64,000 bases of DNA from Smallanthus sonchifolius (Eukaryota; Streptophyta; Magnoliopsida; Asterales; Asteraceae). Numbering within the stretch: the first letter of the stretch is position 1; every line of letters begins with the position of its first letter. The notes below the pieces were generated by a model. That model had not been told where the DNA came from. It ran no database searches and saw only the letters and a program-made list of their open reading frames with translations. The translations under genes and the position numbers were made by a program. The stretch is from assembly GCA_023525975.1 (NCBI GenBank), contig CM042027.1, forward strand, positions 11,489,001-11,553,000, written 5' to 3'. Shown here piece after piece: positions 1 through 10,904 of the stretch.

Positions 1-575
1 TTTATGTGCCAGCGCAATGAGCGACGTATTACATCCCCGGACCATATTTTTGCATCTCTCAAAGTGTTTAATGAAATCCAGGAACTACTTTTGAAGGATG
101 GACCAAAACTTACGAATGAACTCGAAAAATAGACCATCTGGGCCCGGAGCTTTTCTTCCAGCACAATTCCCAACCGCCAGCCTAATTTCATCCAGTGAGA
201 ATTCCTTGTCCAGCAATGAGGCATCAGCCGAGGCTAAGCAGCTAGGTTTGAGAAGCAAAAGCTCGGACGAATCATGCAAGTTTCAGAGAATTTATGTTTG
301 AAGAACGAGAGCACCTCCGACTTCACCTTCCCCGGATCCACCACCCAAGCCCCATTGATCATCAGACCAGCAATATTGTTCCTGGACCTATTACTGTTTA
401 TCATACCATGGAAGAAGCTTGAATTTTCATCTCCCTCAACCATCCATTTCACTCTTGATTTTTGCCTTAGGTCCTCTCTCTTTCGGGATTTCAGCTCCAT
501 TAATCTTTTTTTACTGTCCACCCTAATCACCAGGTCCTCCTCAGTCAAGATTGAGCATTCAGCCCTAGAATCCAT
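1..575 (-). mobile_element. LINE (L1-type) reverse transcriptase fragment, broken
   Basis: Read on the minus strand, two overlapping frames give the linker and N-terminal reverse transcriptase part of a plant L1-type ORF2. The first (575-234) carries a segment like SRVKWMVEGDENSSFFHG followed by FFKHKFSETCMIRPSF. The second (279-85) continues with FSLDEIRLAV, then the RT signature APGPDG and FIRKFW. The two frames switch near 240-280, which is a frameshift. Translation left of 85 continues the same family (LDFIKHFERC, then a GCNTSLIAL-like segment) after an in-frame stop. The element therefore runs off the left edge and cannot code. It is a dead retrotransposon copy. Confidence in the family is high; the boundary to the right of 575 is not visible. 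Confidence 0.88.
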
Positions 576-2920
576 ATTTAACTTGTTTTATGAGATCGTT
601 AAGTTACGATAATGAAAAATCATTTTAGTACCAACGGGCTTGTAGATCAACGATATCAATGTGTTAACAAAAATATATCTTTCATTAAATAAGTTGAGGG
701 TTCAAGTCACATAGTAGACAAAATAATATATGAATTTGATGTTAAAAATAAACCATTTCAATTTTTTTAGTTATTTACTTTAATTTTTATAAGGTTCTCT
801 AATATCTATACTTTCTAATAACTAAAAGTTTTGATGAGACAGTTGTAACCCTTCTGTGTATTCTCAGACTTTTTTTTCCTCATATCTCTCCTATTAATTA
901 TATAAGTTTATTAATTATTTTTATAATTTTTTGTTTCTCGCATCTCTCTCATATTAAATAATAATGAATTCTATAATTATTTTTATAAAACGTTTTTTAT
1001 TTTAAAAAAATAGGTTTGTTCATAAACAATTTTTATAAATTGAACATTTCTCATTTTTTTCATAAAACAGTTTTAAAAAATAACTATATAACGTTTCTAG
1101 AACTTGTATTAAAAAACTATATAATATATCACATAAATGTAATATGTAAATTTTAGTACCAAACATATAACATTGTTTTTATTAGACCCATATAATACAT
1201 CAGGTTTCTAACATAGTATATAATACATTAAAAACAAAATATATTAAAATTAGGTACAAAAAGTTTTAAGCATATAACATATTTTATTATCCAAGTCCAC
1301 TGTTATCTTTTTAAAACTTTTAAATACATATTACGTTTGCTTATATTTTATTAAATAAACATTTTTCTAGGTTGGTGTTAGAAAAATAAAATTACAATAA
1401 TGTGTACAAAAAGATAAAATAATGTGTAAACAAGAAATAAAATTCTTTGTTTCCTTAATTAAATGATAATTAGAATTCAAAATTTATATTATCTTTTTTG
1501 AAAAATAAAAACATTAACATAATAAATTTTAAAATTCAAACTTACTTAAAATAGAAAAAATTTAAAGATTTTTATAAAAAAAATATATAGAGATGACACG
1601 TGACATTCTTTAGAATCATTTATTAGAATAAAGATTACATCATCTTATGAACGTATGCATGTTGACAATCACAACATGCCAGCTAATGGTAGATTTTTGT
1701 AGTGATTAATCAGATGGTGAAGAAAACGAATATAGATTATTCTATACATTTATATATGTATATATATATTGTATGTGTGTGAAAGAGTTGAATCATCTAA
1801 ATAAATATAGATTATTCCATACATTTATTTATGTATGCGTGTTGAATCATCTAAATAAATAGAAGAATTTGGATTTTCAAACTAATATAGTAAATTTATT
1901 ACATTCTCGTGCTTATAGAAATTGTATATCAACATCTTGTAACAACTGAGATTAAAGTAGATATGTATCATTTAACAATATATTAATCTCTAAAGAGCAT
2001 ATACCGATAGAATCATGGAAGTTGAAGTAATTACAATCATTTGCTCTATAGGAATATGACGACGTTGAAGCAACGGTTGTTAGAGTCATGTGAACCTGTT
2101 AGAAGGGGCTGCAATATGAAGAGAACCCGTTAAAAGAGGTGGTCATAGCCTCAGGACCACCCTCTTACAGTCAAGTTAGTACAACATCTATAACAATGTA
2201 TGCATGTATATAAACTATGTATTTATATAGAGAGGACTTCAAATTAATGTAATAAAAAGGGGATCATAAGTTCGTAAATGTATCTAACGACTAACGGTAT
2301 TGTCATTGAGCAAATTTGAAAGGGATTAGCCTGAAACGATTCGGTTGGAATCCAAAGATCATTGGGCTTAATTGCTTAACTTGCATTTAATTAAAAATAT
2401 GAACTTGTGACACAAATGTTAAATAATATTATTCATGTCCCGATCACAAGAAAGGATGTCCAAGTGAGCAAATCAATCAAGAAATTGCCACGCTTGAACC
2501 TTGCATCGACTGTCCAATGTGGACATAAAAACATAAGTGCTGAATAAAACAACAGAAGAACCATGTCGATTGGGCGGTCAAACCACGGTCGAACCTTGCA
2601 CCACCACCACCTCCACCTCGATCCTCCTCAAAAGATTTTGGTTTACGTGGTACTAGTGTTGTGTTTAATTTCTAATTACATGTCGGGTTACATTATAGCC
2701 GATTATATCATAGCTGATTACGTACCTTTTGCCAACTAACAATTAAAATGTAGGGGTCAGATCGTTTAACAAGTCAAAGGAATAACAGTCATAAGCAAGT
2801 AGAATTAAAACCTTATAAACAAGGGTAAAACATTACATTAACCAAAGTTTAAAGTCAAAGTAATACGAAAAAGGTTAAAAGAAAAACCTAGATAAAACGT
2901 TAACTTTTATGTTAAAGCGA
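576..2920. other. Gene-free AT-rich repeat debris
   Basis: No credible coding sequence. Roughly 800-1260 resembles 3870-4210 in the Helitron cluster (same CTCTCTCCTATTAAT-like and TATAACGTTTCTA-like stretches), so it is probably a worn Helitron remnant. 1370-1600 is similar to the reverse complement of 40830-41040. The stretch 2000-2900 shows nothing I can name. Confidence 0.5.
1730..1862 (+). repeat. Two-copy tandem repeat
   Basis: A segment beginning ATAGATTATTC and ending GAATCATCTAAATAAAT occurs twice in direct orientation (about 1732-1806 and 1804-1862). The first copy is longer because of an internal (TA)n tract. It is non-coding. Confidence 0.65.
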
Positions 2921-2929
2921 TATTTCTAT

Positions 2930-3246
2930 TGGAATTAATTACACGGATGACCCTTGTGGTTTACACGGATTTCAATTATGGCTCATAGGATTGAGAAACT
3001 ACAACTATGACCCAACAATTTGCACGATTATAACACCCATGACCCCCCAGTTTGGATGTCCGTCAATTTTAAACGTCAAGTCCCCTACGTAAACGTTTTT
3101 TTTTGCTTTTCATATCCCATTACATGATTTATCTTAACGTTTAAAACTTAAGGATATCCAAATTGGGGGCCATGGTTGTAGTTTTCTAATCGTAAAGGCA
3201 ATAAGTGAAATTCGTGTAAACCGCATGGATCATCCGTATAATTAAC
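2930..3246. mobile_element. MULE-type MITE with 9-bp target duplication
   Basis: The 317-bp element has long terminal inverted repeats. The left end reads AATTAATTACACGGATGACC and continues to GGTTTACACG. The right end, reverse-complemented, reads GTTAATTATACGGATGATCC and continues to GGTTTACACG. The element is flanked by a perfect 9-bp direct repeat TATTTCTAT (2921-2929 and 3247-3255). A 9-bp duplication with long inverted repeats fits Mutator-like elements. There is no open reading frame, so it is non-autonomous. Confidence 0.82.
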
Positions 3247-3448
3247 TATTTCTATAGTGAATTAAACGTGTTTTGACAAACCTTAATAAAATACTGAATT
3301 AAACCGTGCCAAGTCACCGTAAAGTCGAATTCTATTGTGTTAACGTGTGTGTATATGCATGATTAATGATTGCTTATGTTTGTTGGCGATGCGGGGCATG
3401 CCAACTAATCGTGGTTGGTAGTTGAAGCAGGAGTTTTATAGTGATTAA

Positions 3449-3849
3449 CTAGCTTATAACATGTGTACTACATATGTTGAAAAAATATCAATACGTAAAA
3501 TTTATTAATTTTTTATATGTCTTATAGGTGGAAAAATGTATTACATATACTAAAATAGAAAACAAAATCTAAAAATATGAAAAACAATATATAATTGGGT
3601 TTCAAAAATACATTAATAATATTCAATTTAATTTGACTTTCATTACTATTTGATTGAAAACATAAGATATGTAATTAGATTTCCGAGTTTCTTATAATAA
3701 GAGATAATTTAAAATAAATATGTTTTATTAGTATAATTAATAATTTATTTAATAATATTTTATTATTGAAAAATAGAGTGGAGAAGTGAAAAAAAAATGA
3801 TGAGAATGAATATGAAGACGACACGTGGCATGAGAAACCTTTATCTATA
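3449..3849 (-). mobile_element. Non-autonomous Helitron, minus orientation
   Basis: The minus-strand 3' end is CTAG at 3449-3452, preceded on that strand by a hairpin-like ACATATGTAGTACACATGT. The body matches, in reverse complement, the Helitron at 4670-5112, including the AATAAAACATATTTATTTTAAA stretch. Its 5' terminus merges with the plus-strand element that begins at 3850. No coding capacity. Confidence 0.7.
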
Positions 3850-4669
3850 TCTATACATACTAATAAATAAAGGTTTTGGGGTCCCACATGCCATTCTCAT
3901 GTTCATACTCAACATTTTTTTCACGCCTCTCTCCTATTAATGATACAAGTTTCTATAAAAAAAATGTAATTTTTGTTTCCCACCTCTCTCTCTTATTAAA
4001 TAATAATAATTTTTATAACTATTTTTATAAAACATTTTTTAATTAAAAAAATAACTTTGTTTATAAAACATTTTTTAATTAAAAAATAGCTTTGTTCATA
4101 AAACATTTTTATAATTTGAACATTTTTTTCATTCTTTTTATAAAACATTTTAAAAAAATAACTATATAACGTTTCTAAAATTTGTTTTAAAAAATATGCA
4201 ATATGTCATAAATATGTAATATTAAATCTGTATTTATTCATCATGTATAAATATACAGGGTTTCTAACCTATATTAACATATTATAATAGATGAATAACT
4301 ATATTTGCTACGTGTCGACTTCTGATGAAATCTAGATTTTTATTTTTCGCCTTTCTCTCCTATTAAATAATGATAATGTTAAATAACTAAATATCTAAAA
4401 TTTATTTTAATATTTTATTAAAAATTACTAAATCATAAGAAACTTCAATTATATCTTATTTTAATATATAATTTTATAATTCTTAAATTTCATTATTTGT
4501 TATTTATAATTCTTAAATTTCATTATTTGTTATTTATAATTCTTAAATCTTCATTATTTCTTATTTCACAGATGACTAATAACATCCAACGTACAAATCT
4601 TTATAGAAAATACTGTTTTATAATAATTTATATTTATTCAACCCATGTAAAACATGGACTTTAACCTAA
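3850..4669 (+). mobile_element. Helitron, possibly composite
   Basis: It begins TCTATACATACTAATAAATAA after an A. It ends with the hairpin CCATGT-AAA-ACATGG, followed about 11 nt later by CTAA and a T, as Helitrons do (5' TC, 3' CTRR, insertion between A and T). An internal second 5'-like segment near 4305-4380 and an internal 3'-like segment near 4255-4275 suggest two copies fused or nested. No ORF. Confidence 0.65.
4475..4564 (+). repeat. 30-bp tandem repeat, three copies
   Basis: The unit TTATAATTCTTAAATTTCAT plus ATTTGTTAT is repeated three times in a row. The last copy has a small substitution. It lies inside the composite Helitron. Confidence 0.85.
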
Positions 4670-5112
4670 TCTATACTATATAATAAATAAAGGTTTTTAC
4701 ATGCCACATGTCACCTCCATATTTACTCTCATTATTTTTTTCCCGCTTCTCTCTCTTATTAAACACATTTCTATATTTTAATAATCTATATTTAATAATA
4801 ATATATTTTTAAAGAAAATAGTAATTATTCTAATAAAACATATTTATTTTAAATCATCCCCTATTATAAGAAAATTTAAAATATAATTATGTAACTTTTT
4901 TTAATCAAATAGTATTGAAAGTCAAATTGAAATACTAATTAACGTATTTTCGAAACCTAATTATATATTAATTTTTACATATTTTGAATTTTGTTTTCTA
5001 TCATTCGTATATGTAATACATTTTTATAAATTATAAAAGATATATATAAAAATTATGAATTTTATGTATTGATATTTTTTACCCCGTGTGTAAACACGGG
5101 GTTCTATGCTAG
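4670..5112 (+). mobile_element. Complete non-autonomous Helitron (443 bp)
   Basis: The 5' end is TCTATACTATATAATAAATA directly after A at 4669. The 3' end has a perfect 8-bp stem hairpin (CCCCGTGT-GTAA-ACACGGGG), then TTCTATG, then CTAG at 5109-5112 followed by T. These are the hallmarks of Helitrons. It is inserted exactly at the CTAA|T end of the preceding Helitron, giving a head-to-tail junction. The sequence right after it (TTTATTATATAGTATAGAT) is the 5' end of another copy in the opposite orientation. The same family occurs at 41644-42085. Confidence 0.88.
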
Positions 5113-7760
5113 TTTATTATATAGTATAGATTAGAGGGTGAAGACTACTTCAATTTCCATACTAATCCAAATGTAGAACTCTGGTTAATTAGTTAAATAT
5201 TGCAAGTGGAAAATATATTGAAAATCTTATCCAAGTAGGTATATAGTGTAGGGAATCATTCATATAAAATAACAAAAACACTTTTATTAATTATAATTAC
5301 AATATATAAAGTAAATAAAACAGTATATTACAATACATATTATAACTAAAATAAAGGAAAAATGCAAGATTTAAGATGAAACAGAAACTAAAGTGGTTGA
5401 GGGTTCGTATTCAATGCACGTCCGTTAAAACAAGTTTTGAGTCTTCAAAGAGAACTCCTTTGTTTCCCAGGGTATAACTGTCAAATCAGTATAAACTGTT
5501 GAGGACCAGGGAGAACCTAACACCCGAAAGAATATCTTGAGAGTAGAAGAGTAGAAAGAACAAAAGTTTTTTTGAAGTACTTCCTGTGTCTTCTTGGTAA
5601 AAAGTGTATAGTGTCTTTATAACCAAGGAACACCTTGGTATTTAAAGGGAATTAAAGTCTAAACAATTCAAAAAGAATTAAAACAAAAATAATTTACATT
5701 AAACGTTTCCAATGCATTTTATTCTATTTTAATTTTTCAAATTGTAACTGACTTATGTTTCAAGATTCTACGTAGCACTAGCTGTGAACTGAAGTTGTCT
5801 TTCCGGGGTAACTGGTCTTGCTGACCAGATCTCCCTCTTCAGACCAAGTTGTCAGATTTCACTCTTTGGAGTAAGTTGGCTCTCCGGACCAAAGAGCAAG
5901 CCGACCTTTCTGAATTTGCACTAGACTTCAAAAATACTAAGGTGGCTCGCGGCATCAAAATGCCAAGTGCACAATCAAAACGCCACATTACGTCCACACC
6001 ACACGCGTGCATGTACCAAGTTAGGGTGTTCCGATACACTTTTATACCAACATACAGTAAAATGGTAAAAAAAAAACCCAAAATTGAGTTCTAACGGCTA
6101 TAAACGGCCATAATGTTTTTATCCAACGGCTCAAACCTGCGGTTTGTATCGGGTTTAAACGGTTTCTCCCAAACCGGTTCAATTTTCGATTCGAGTAAGT
6201 TCTAAACACCAATGTACTTTTTTTTTAAAGAACGTAGACCAAATATAGTTGGGCCTTAGAAAATTTTATTCATATCGTAGGGCATAGGCTCTTTTGTCCT
6301 ACCAAGCCCAATTTAGATTTATTCCTCTCCCAATCGATCTTGAGTTCCACTTTTCCCTGCTGCCAAAATCGAAATCCAGTTATCCAGCCTTGATCAATGA
6401 AGTCTTGAAATCGCCTGTTCATGGAATCACATCAAATCACAGGTTCACATGATCTTACTCTCAGTGCTGCTATTGTTTTTATTTGTTGGCTATTGTTCAG
6501 AAAGTTAAAATAAAAACTGAAATTGGCAAGCAGGTTGGAAATCGTTCCCCTGAATTGAAAATGAAATCGATCAGTTGTTCCAGTTGGACGGTTCCTCTAG
6601 GTTAAAATCGAAGGTTTGAGTAACTAATATTGATTATTTAAGTGTTTGCTATGAGTTTTAATCGGCATCAAATTTCTATTGTTTGATAGTGTTTTAATTG
6701 GTATTGGTTGGTTCAACCCTCTGTGCATTTGGTATTTGATTGACCCCAAGATCTGTATATGTAGTTTTTAAAAGACTTGGTTTTGCTATTCAAAAAGGGT
6801 TGGCGGCGCAGCTTGTTGCCCGTTTGCCTTCTATCTCTATGTAATTTTCCTTTGGGAGTTAAAAAGTATTAAAAGTTTAGTTTTTTAGAACAAAAAAAAA
6901 AAAAAAAAGAAACTGAACGAACATGCTCTTTCACGATTGTGTTGTTTCAAGAAATTGTTTTGTGATGATTTCCGTCTAGCTTGTGTGGAGGAGAGACGTG
7001 GCCACCGATGTGGAGGAAAGAGGGAGGAGAGGCACTTGGGCTGCATCCAACGCTTGGTGTAAGTGACACCCATAAAATTTTCTTATTGTACAATATTTTT
7101 AAATGAAAGAGGATTTCTTGACACCGACGTCCATAAATTTTCTTATTGTACACATTTTTACCCTTACCCTAATCCCCTCTCAATTTCAAAAACTGGACCA
7201 ACCTGAAACACCGCCCCACCTGCCACCGTTGCCTCCCTCACCGGCCGCTCTGTTCCAGCCTCGAGCAATCTCCGAATAGCCCCGATATTAGGTATGTATT
7301 TGTATAATCTAAACTTTTTTTTGTCAATATTTACTTTTCTTTTACTTGAATGTCATGATTATTTGAATAATTGAACGTTGATAGTTCGATTGATTATACA
7401 AATATTTATTATTTTGATTACTTAGTGTTTAGATTGAATATTTAATAGTTAAAGAACTTAAAATTTGGGATTAATCATTTGGGGTATTTTTGAGTTTTTT
7501 CTTCATGTAATCATGTTTAGAATTTAGATTAAAGCCTTGAACATTGATTAGTCGTATAGATGTAATTTGAAGTTAGTTAAAACTTGTTGGTTGATTTGAG
7601 TTTAAATCGACCAAGCAACAACTCAAGAAGTTTATATTAGAGAGTTTTTATTCATTTTTTAAGGATGTCAACTCTTTTTATTATGTGACCCGACTCGAAC
7701 GGAACTGAAAAATCTAGAATCAAGTGATAGACGTCCGAACACCGAAAATTCCGATATCCA
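5113..7760. other. Intergenic, with a LINE 3'-end-like segment
   Basis: No gene is visible. 5113-5133 is an inverted Helitron 5' terminus. About 6770-6910 reads CTATTCAAAAAGGGTTGGCGGCGCAGCTTGTTGCCCG and ends in a run of about 18 A. It matches the reverse complement of the insertion at 56945-57190 and looks like the 3' tail of a LINE. 7020-7160 carries a short duplicated phrase (AAATTTTCTTATTGTACA). I cannot identify the rest. Confidence 0.5.
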
Positions 7761-7999
7761 GTGTTGTAAAAATCGGGCCTAGGCGGCCATTTAACTTGTA
7801 ATTTTGAGCTAGGGGGACCATTAATCAGAATCGGTCCTAGGCGGCCAGATTCTGGCAAAAATTCTGGGAAAAACCTGAAATTTTCAGCCAAATTCCGGCA
7901 AAAACCTTGGATTTTTGGTCACACCCCCAGATTTATTTACTTAATAAATAAATAAAGGTTGCAACGATTGGTTCATTACATGATAGCAGAAGCTGTAAT

Positions 8000-10904
8000 A
8001 GTGATTTCTAAGACTTGATTACATGCACAATTACTAAACTAAGTAATACAATGATCTAAGTTCTTCTAGGGCAACGATAGACTTGAGACTTGATATTATA
8101 TGTCCTTCCAGCTACTAGGAGTTATTCCAATATAGCTAGCCTGTTCCAACCGCGCCATTGCTAAGGGTTACCTGAGAAACATACTTGAAAGTGTCAACAC
8201 AAAGGTTGGTGAGTTCACAGAGTTAGTTATTTTAGTGCAAGTAGTTTTCCCCGAAAACATGTACATGACTTTACCATCATAAGATAAGTAGTTTTTACCG
8301 CAAACATATACATGACTTAACAACCATAAAATACGTAGTTTTTCGAGAAAACATGACCTTGCCGTCATAAAATAAGTAGTTTTCACCGAAAACATATACA
8401 TGATTTAACCGTCAAAAAATAAGTAGTTTTCCCAAAAAAACATGAACACGACTTACCGTCATAAAATAAGTAGTTATTACCGAAAACTTGCACATGACTT
8501 TACCGTCATTAAATAAGTAGTTTTTCCCGAAAACATGATCATGAATTCCTTGTAAACAAATAGTTTCAACTGCATATGATAAACAAAACAAGTGTTATTG
8601 TTCCATTCGTAAGCTAGCTAGTCTTACAAATACCTATGTTCATACATGAGATCGTAACCAAACCTAACTGGTGAATGCCCCTCCCTCGCTTTACCACGAG
8701 AACGGAACATGACAATATACAGCCATTTGACCCTTCAGGTCCCGGTTAGCACGACTAACCATGACCGGGGGCGTCACCCTCAATAGTACTATTCATAGAA
8801 TTCTAGGCTAAGTCCATAGCTAATGGTTACAAATGTTGATGATGTTCAGGGGACTTTAAGAGCTCTCCTCATGTAAAACATAATGTTAGTGTCTTGTTTT
8901 CTTGTTATCATATAAAAATGTTTGCAATGTTTCCTAAAGTGTATGAAACAACAATGTTTCCAAATGTGTTGAGCAATAACGTAAAGCATGATATGTAAGT
9001 ATGTTTCTCCCCCGTAGTTTACAAAAGATTAAAAAGCGAAAAGGGGGCCGTGAACTCACCTTATGATGAGCTTTCAGTGTGTAAGTGCTAGCAAGGCTGA
9101 GGTGTATGCAATACTCTCCCTAACCATGACCTAGCAGTTACGGTTGTCTTAAGACATTGTGATATGATGTCAACATATAAGTTGAACGTGTATAAGATCC
9201 ACCCAAAACGTTAGACTTGGTGTTACATGTGTTACGTTTTGAAAGTGCGATCCGACGAACCGTTGGTGACTTGTCTTTGAATTTCATGACATGTATACTT
9301 GTTTAATCATAAAATATATACATTATTGATGTTATATGTATATATATATATATATGTCCATAGGTTGTCGTATATAGATCGTGTTAGGGTTTTGATAGTT
9401 ATTTGTCTCAACCTATACAATTAAAGTAAACCCTTGCTTAGAGTGATTTCCAGAATTTTACGTTGTCCGTGTGTCCTCCTTTTGATTAATCAAATGAACT
9501 CATTTGGCCATGAAACTTTATACCAAGCTACCTACATATCTTAGGGTTACAAGGATGCATTAACCAACATTTTATGACATGTCTAGGTATTTTAAATAAA
9601 TTCATTTTGGACAGAAGGTACAGTAGTTGTTTTTCTGAAGTGACTTGGGGATTTCTTTGAGTTGGCTGACCAAAGCTTACTTCCATGACACGAGCTTTTA
9701 CAATTTTTAGTAAAGTTCTTGTTCTTGTTTAGAAGCTTTTTCTTATCAAAACATGTATGTTCAAAGTTTTATATCTTGTTTAAGAGCTCCATGAAAATGT
9801 TCTTATTTTGGGTGAACCTTGTACCTTTTAAACCAAGATTTAATGAAACTAACATGAATATAAAGATGAAGTAGATGGAGTCTTTACCACTAGACAAGCT
9901 AGGGAAGATAACCACATAGATGATGATTTGTGGGGAGAAAAGCAAGATCTTGAGTTCCTAGCTTGAGTCCTTGGGTAGAAATACTTGATCATCTTCTTAG
10001 GACTCCAAAAAGGGAAGTTTAAAGCCTTGAAAGTGGATGGATCTTGAAGAAAAGATGAGAATTTTTTGTTGTTGTTGAGCCGTGAGAATCAAGAGAGAGA
10101 GATGGATGGAGTGTTTGAATGGGTGAAGGAGACATGATGGATATGATATGTTTTTATGGAGGATTTGGTGGACAAAGAGGCATGGTTCTTATCAAGTCAA
10201 ACAAGTAAAGAGAAAGTTTGGTGGTGAATGGGGCCCAGATGAGAAATCTCAGCCAAATGAGGGTCTTAGGGTGGGGGTGGGTTGGTTAAGTAGTTAAGCG
10301 CTTAAGAGTGTAGGTTATCCCGGTATTTAGCGCGTTAAATCTCGATTACAATTTGAAAGGGTAATTTTACTTTGTTTAGTGTTTCTTAATTACTTTTAAG
10401 GGTAATTAACTAGTTCTCATGAAAAATATGTCTATTTGTATGTTGTATAAGTCTTAGGCATGAATAATTTCGTGTATGGACGTTTAAAGATGACGATATA
10501 CTACAAAGCCCTCGAATTATGCCGTTAAGGATCATTATGTGTTTTATGTGGTTTAACTCCTTGAATTTGGTTGTATAAGCATATAGTTTATATGTTATGG
10601 ATCTTTAGGCATTATTCTAGACATTTAGATTAATCACCAACGTTCGTATTAGTCGGGTTATGTGTATACGTGGCCCGGTAATTCCTAAAATTACCAAAGT
10701 ATGAATCAACTAACGTATGACCTTTGCTAGACTTAATTACGTAATTCATGAAATTAAGTCAATTCAAGAAATAAATTATGTAAATTACATCTCTAATGGG
10801 CTTGAATCCTTATTTGGCCTCAAATGGCCTTGGATTTCTATTGGGCCTAAATGAGTTTAGCCCAACAACTAGGTTTTAGATTCTGGAAATTTTTGCAGTT
10901 GTCA
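8000..10904 (-). mobile_element. Ty3/gypsy 3' LTR region (antisense), left edge uncertain
   Basis: Just right of 10904 the minus strand shows the decayed C-terminus of a gypsy polyprotein (DEISFQEG-like) and then a stop. The following minus-strand sequence TGACAACTGC is a plausible LTR start, so the LTR should run leftward from 10904. I cannot see a confident left boundary, and no second LTR is visible on the right side, so the element is incomplete. Confidence 0.5.
8239..8548 (+). repeat. Minisatellite, about 47 bp x 7
   Basis: Seven degenerate direct copies of a unit that starts AAGTAGTTTT, contains CCGAAAACAT and ACATGACTT, and ends CGTCATAAAAT. Copies range from about 41 to 49 bp. It lies inside the presumed LTR. 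Copies abut without unique spacers, so this is not a CRISPR-type array. Confidence 0.9.

Noticed and set aside
8239..8548. CRISPR-like array appearance
   Set aside because: The units abut and diverge along their whole length with no unique spacers. It is a eukaryotic minisatellite inside plant repeat DNA.
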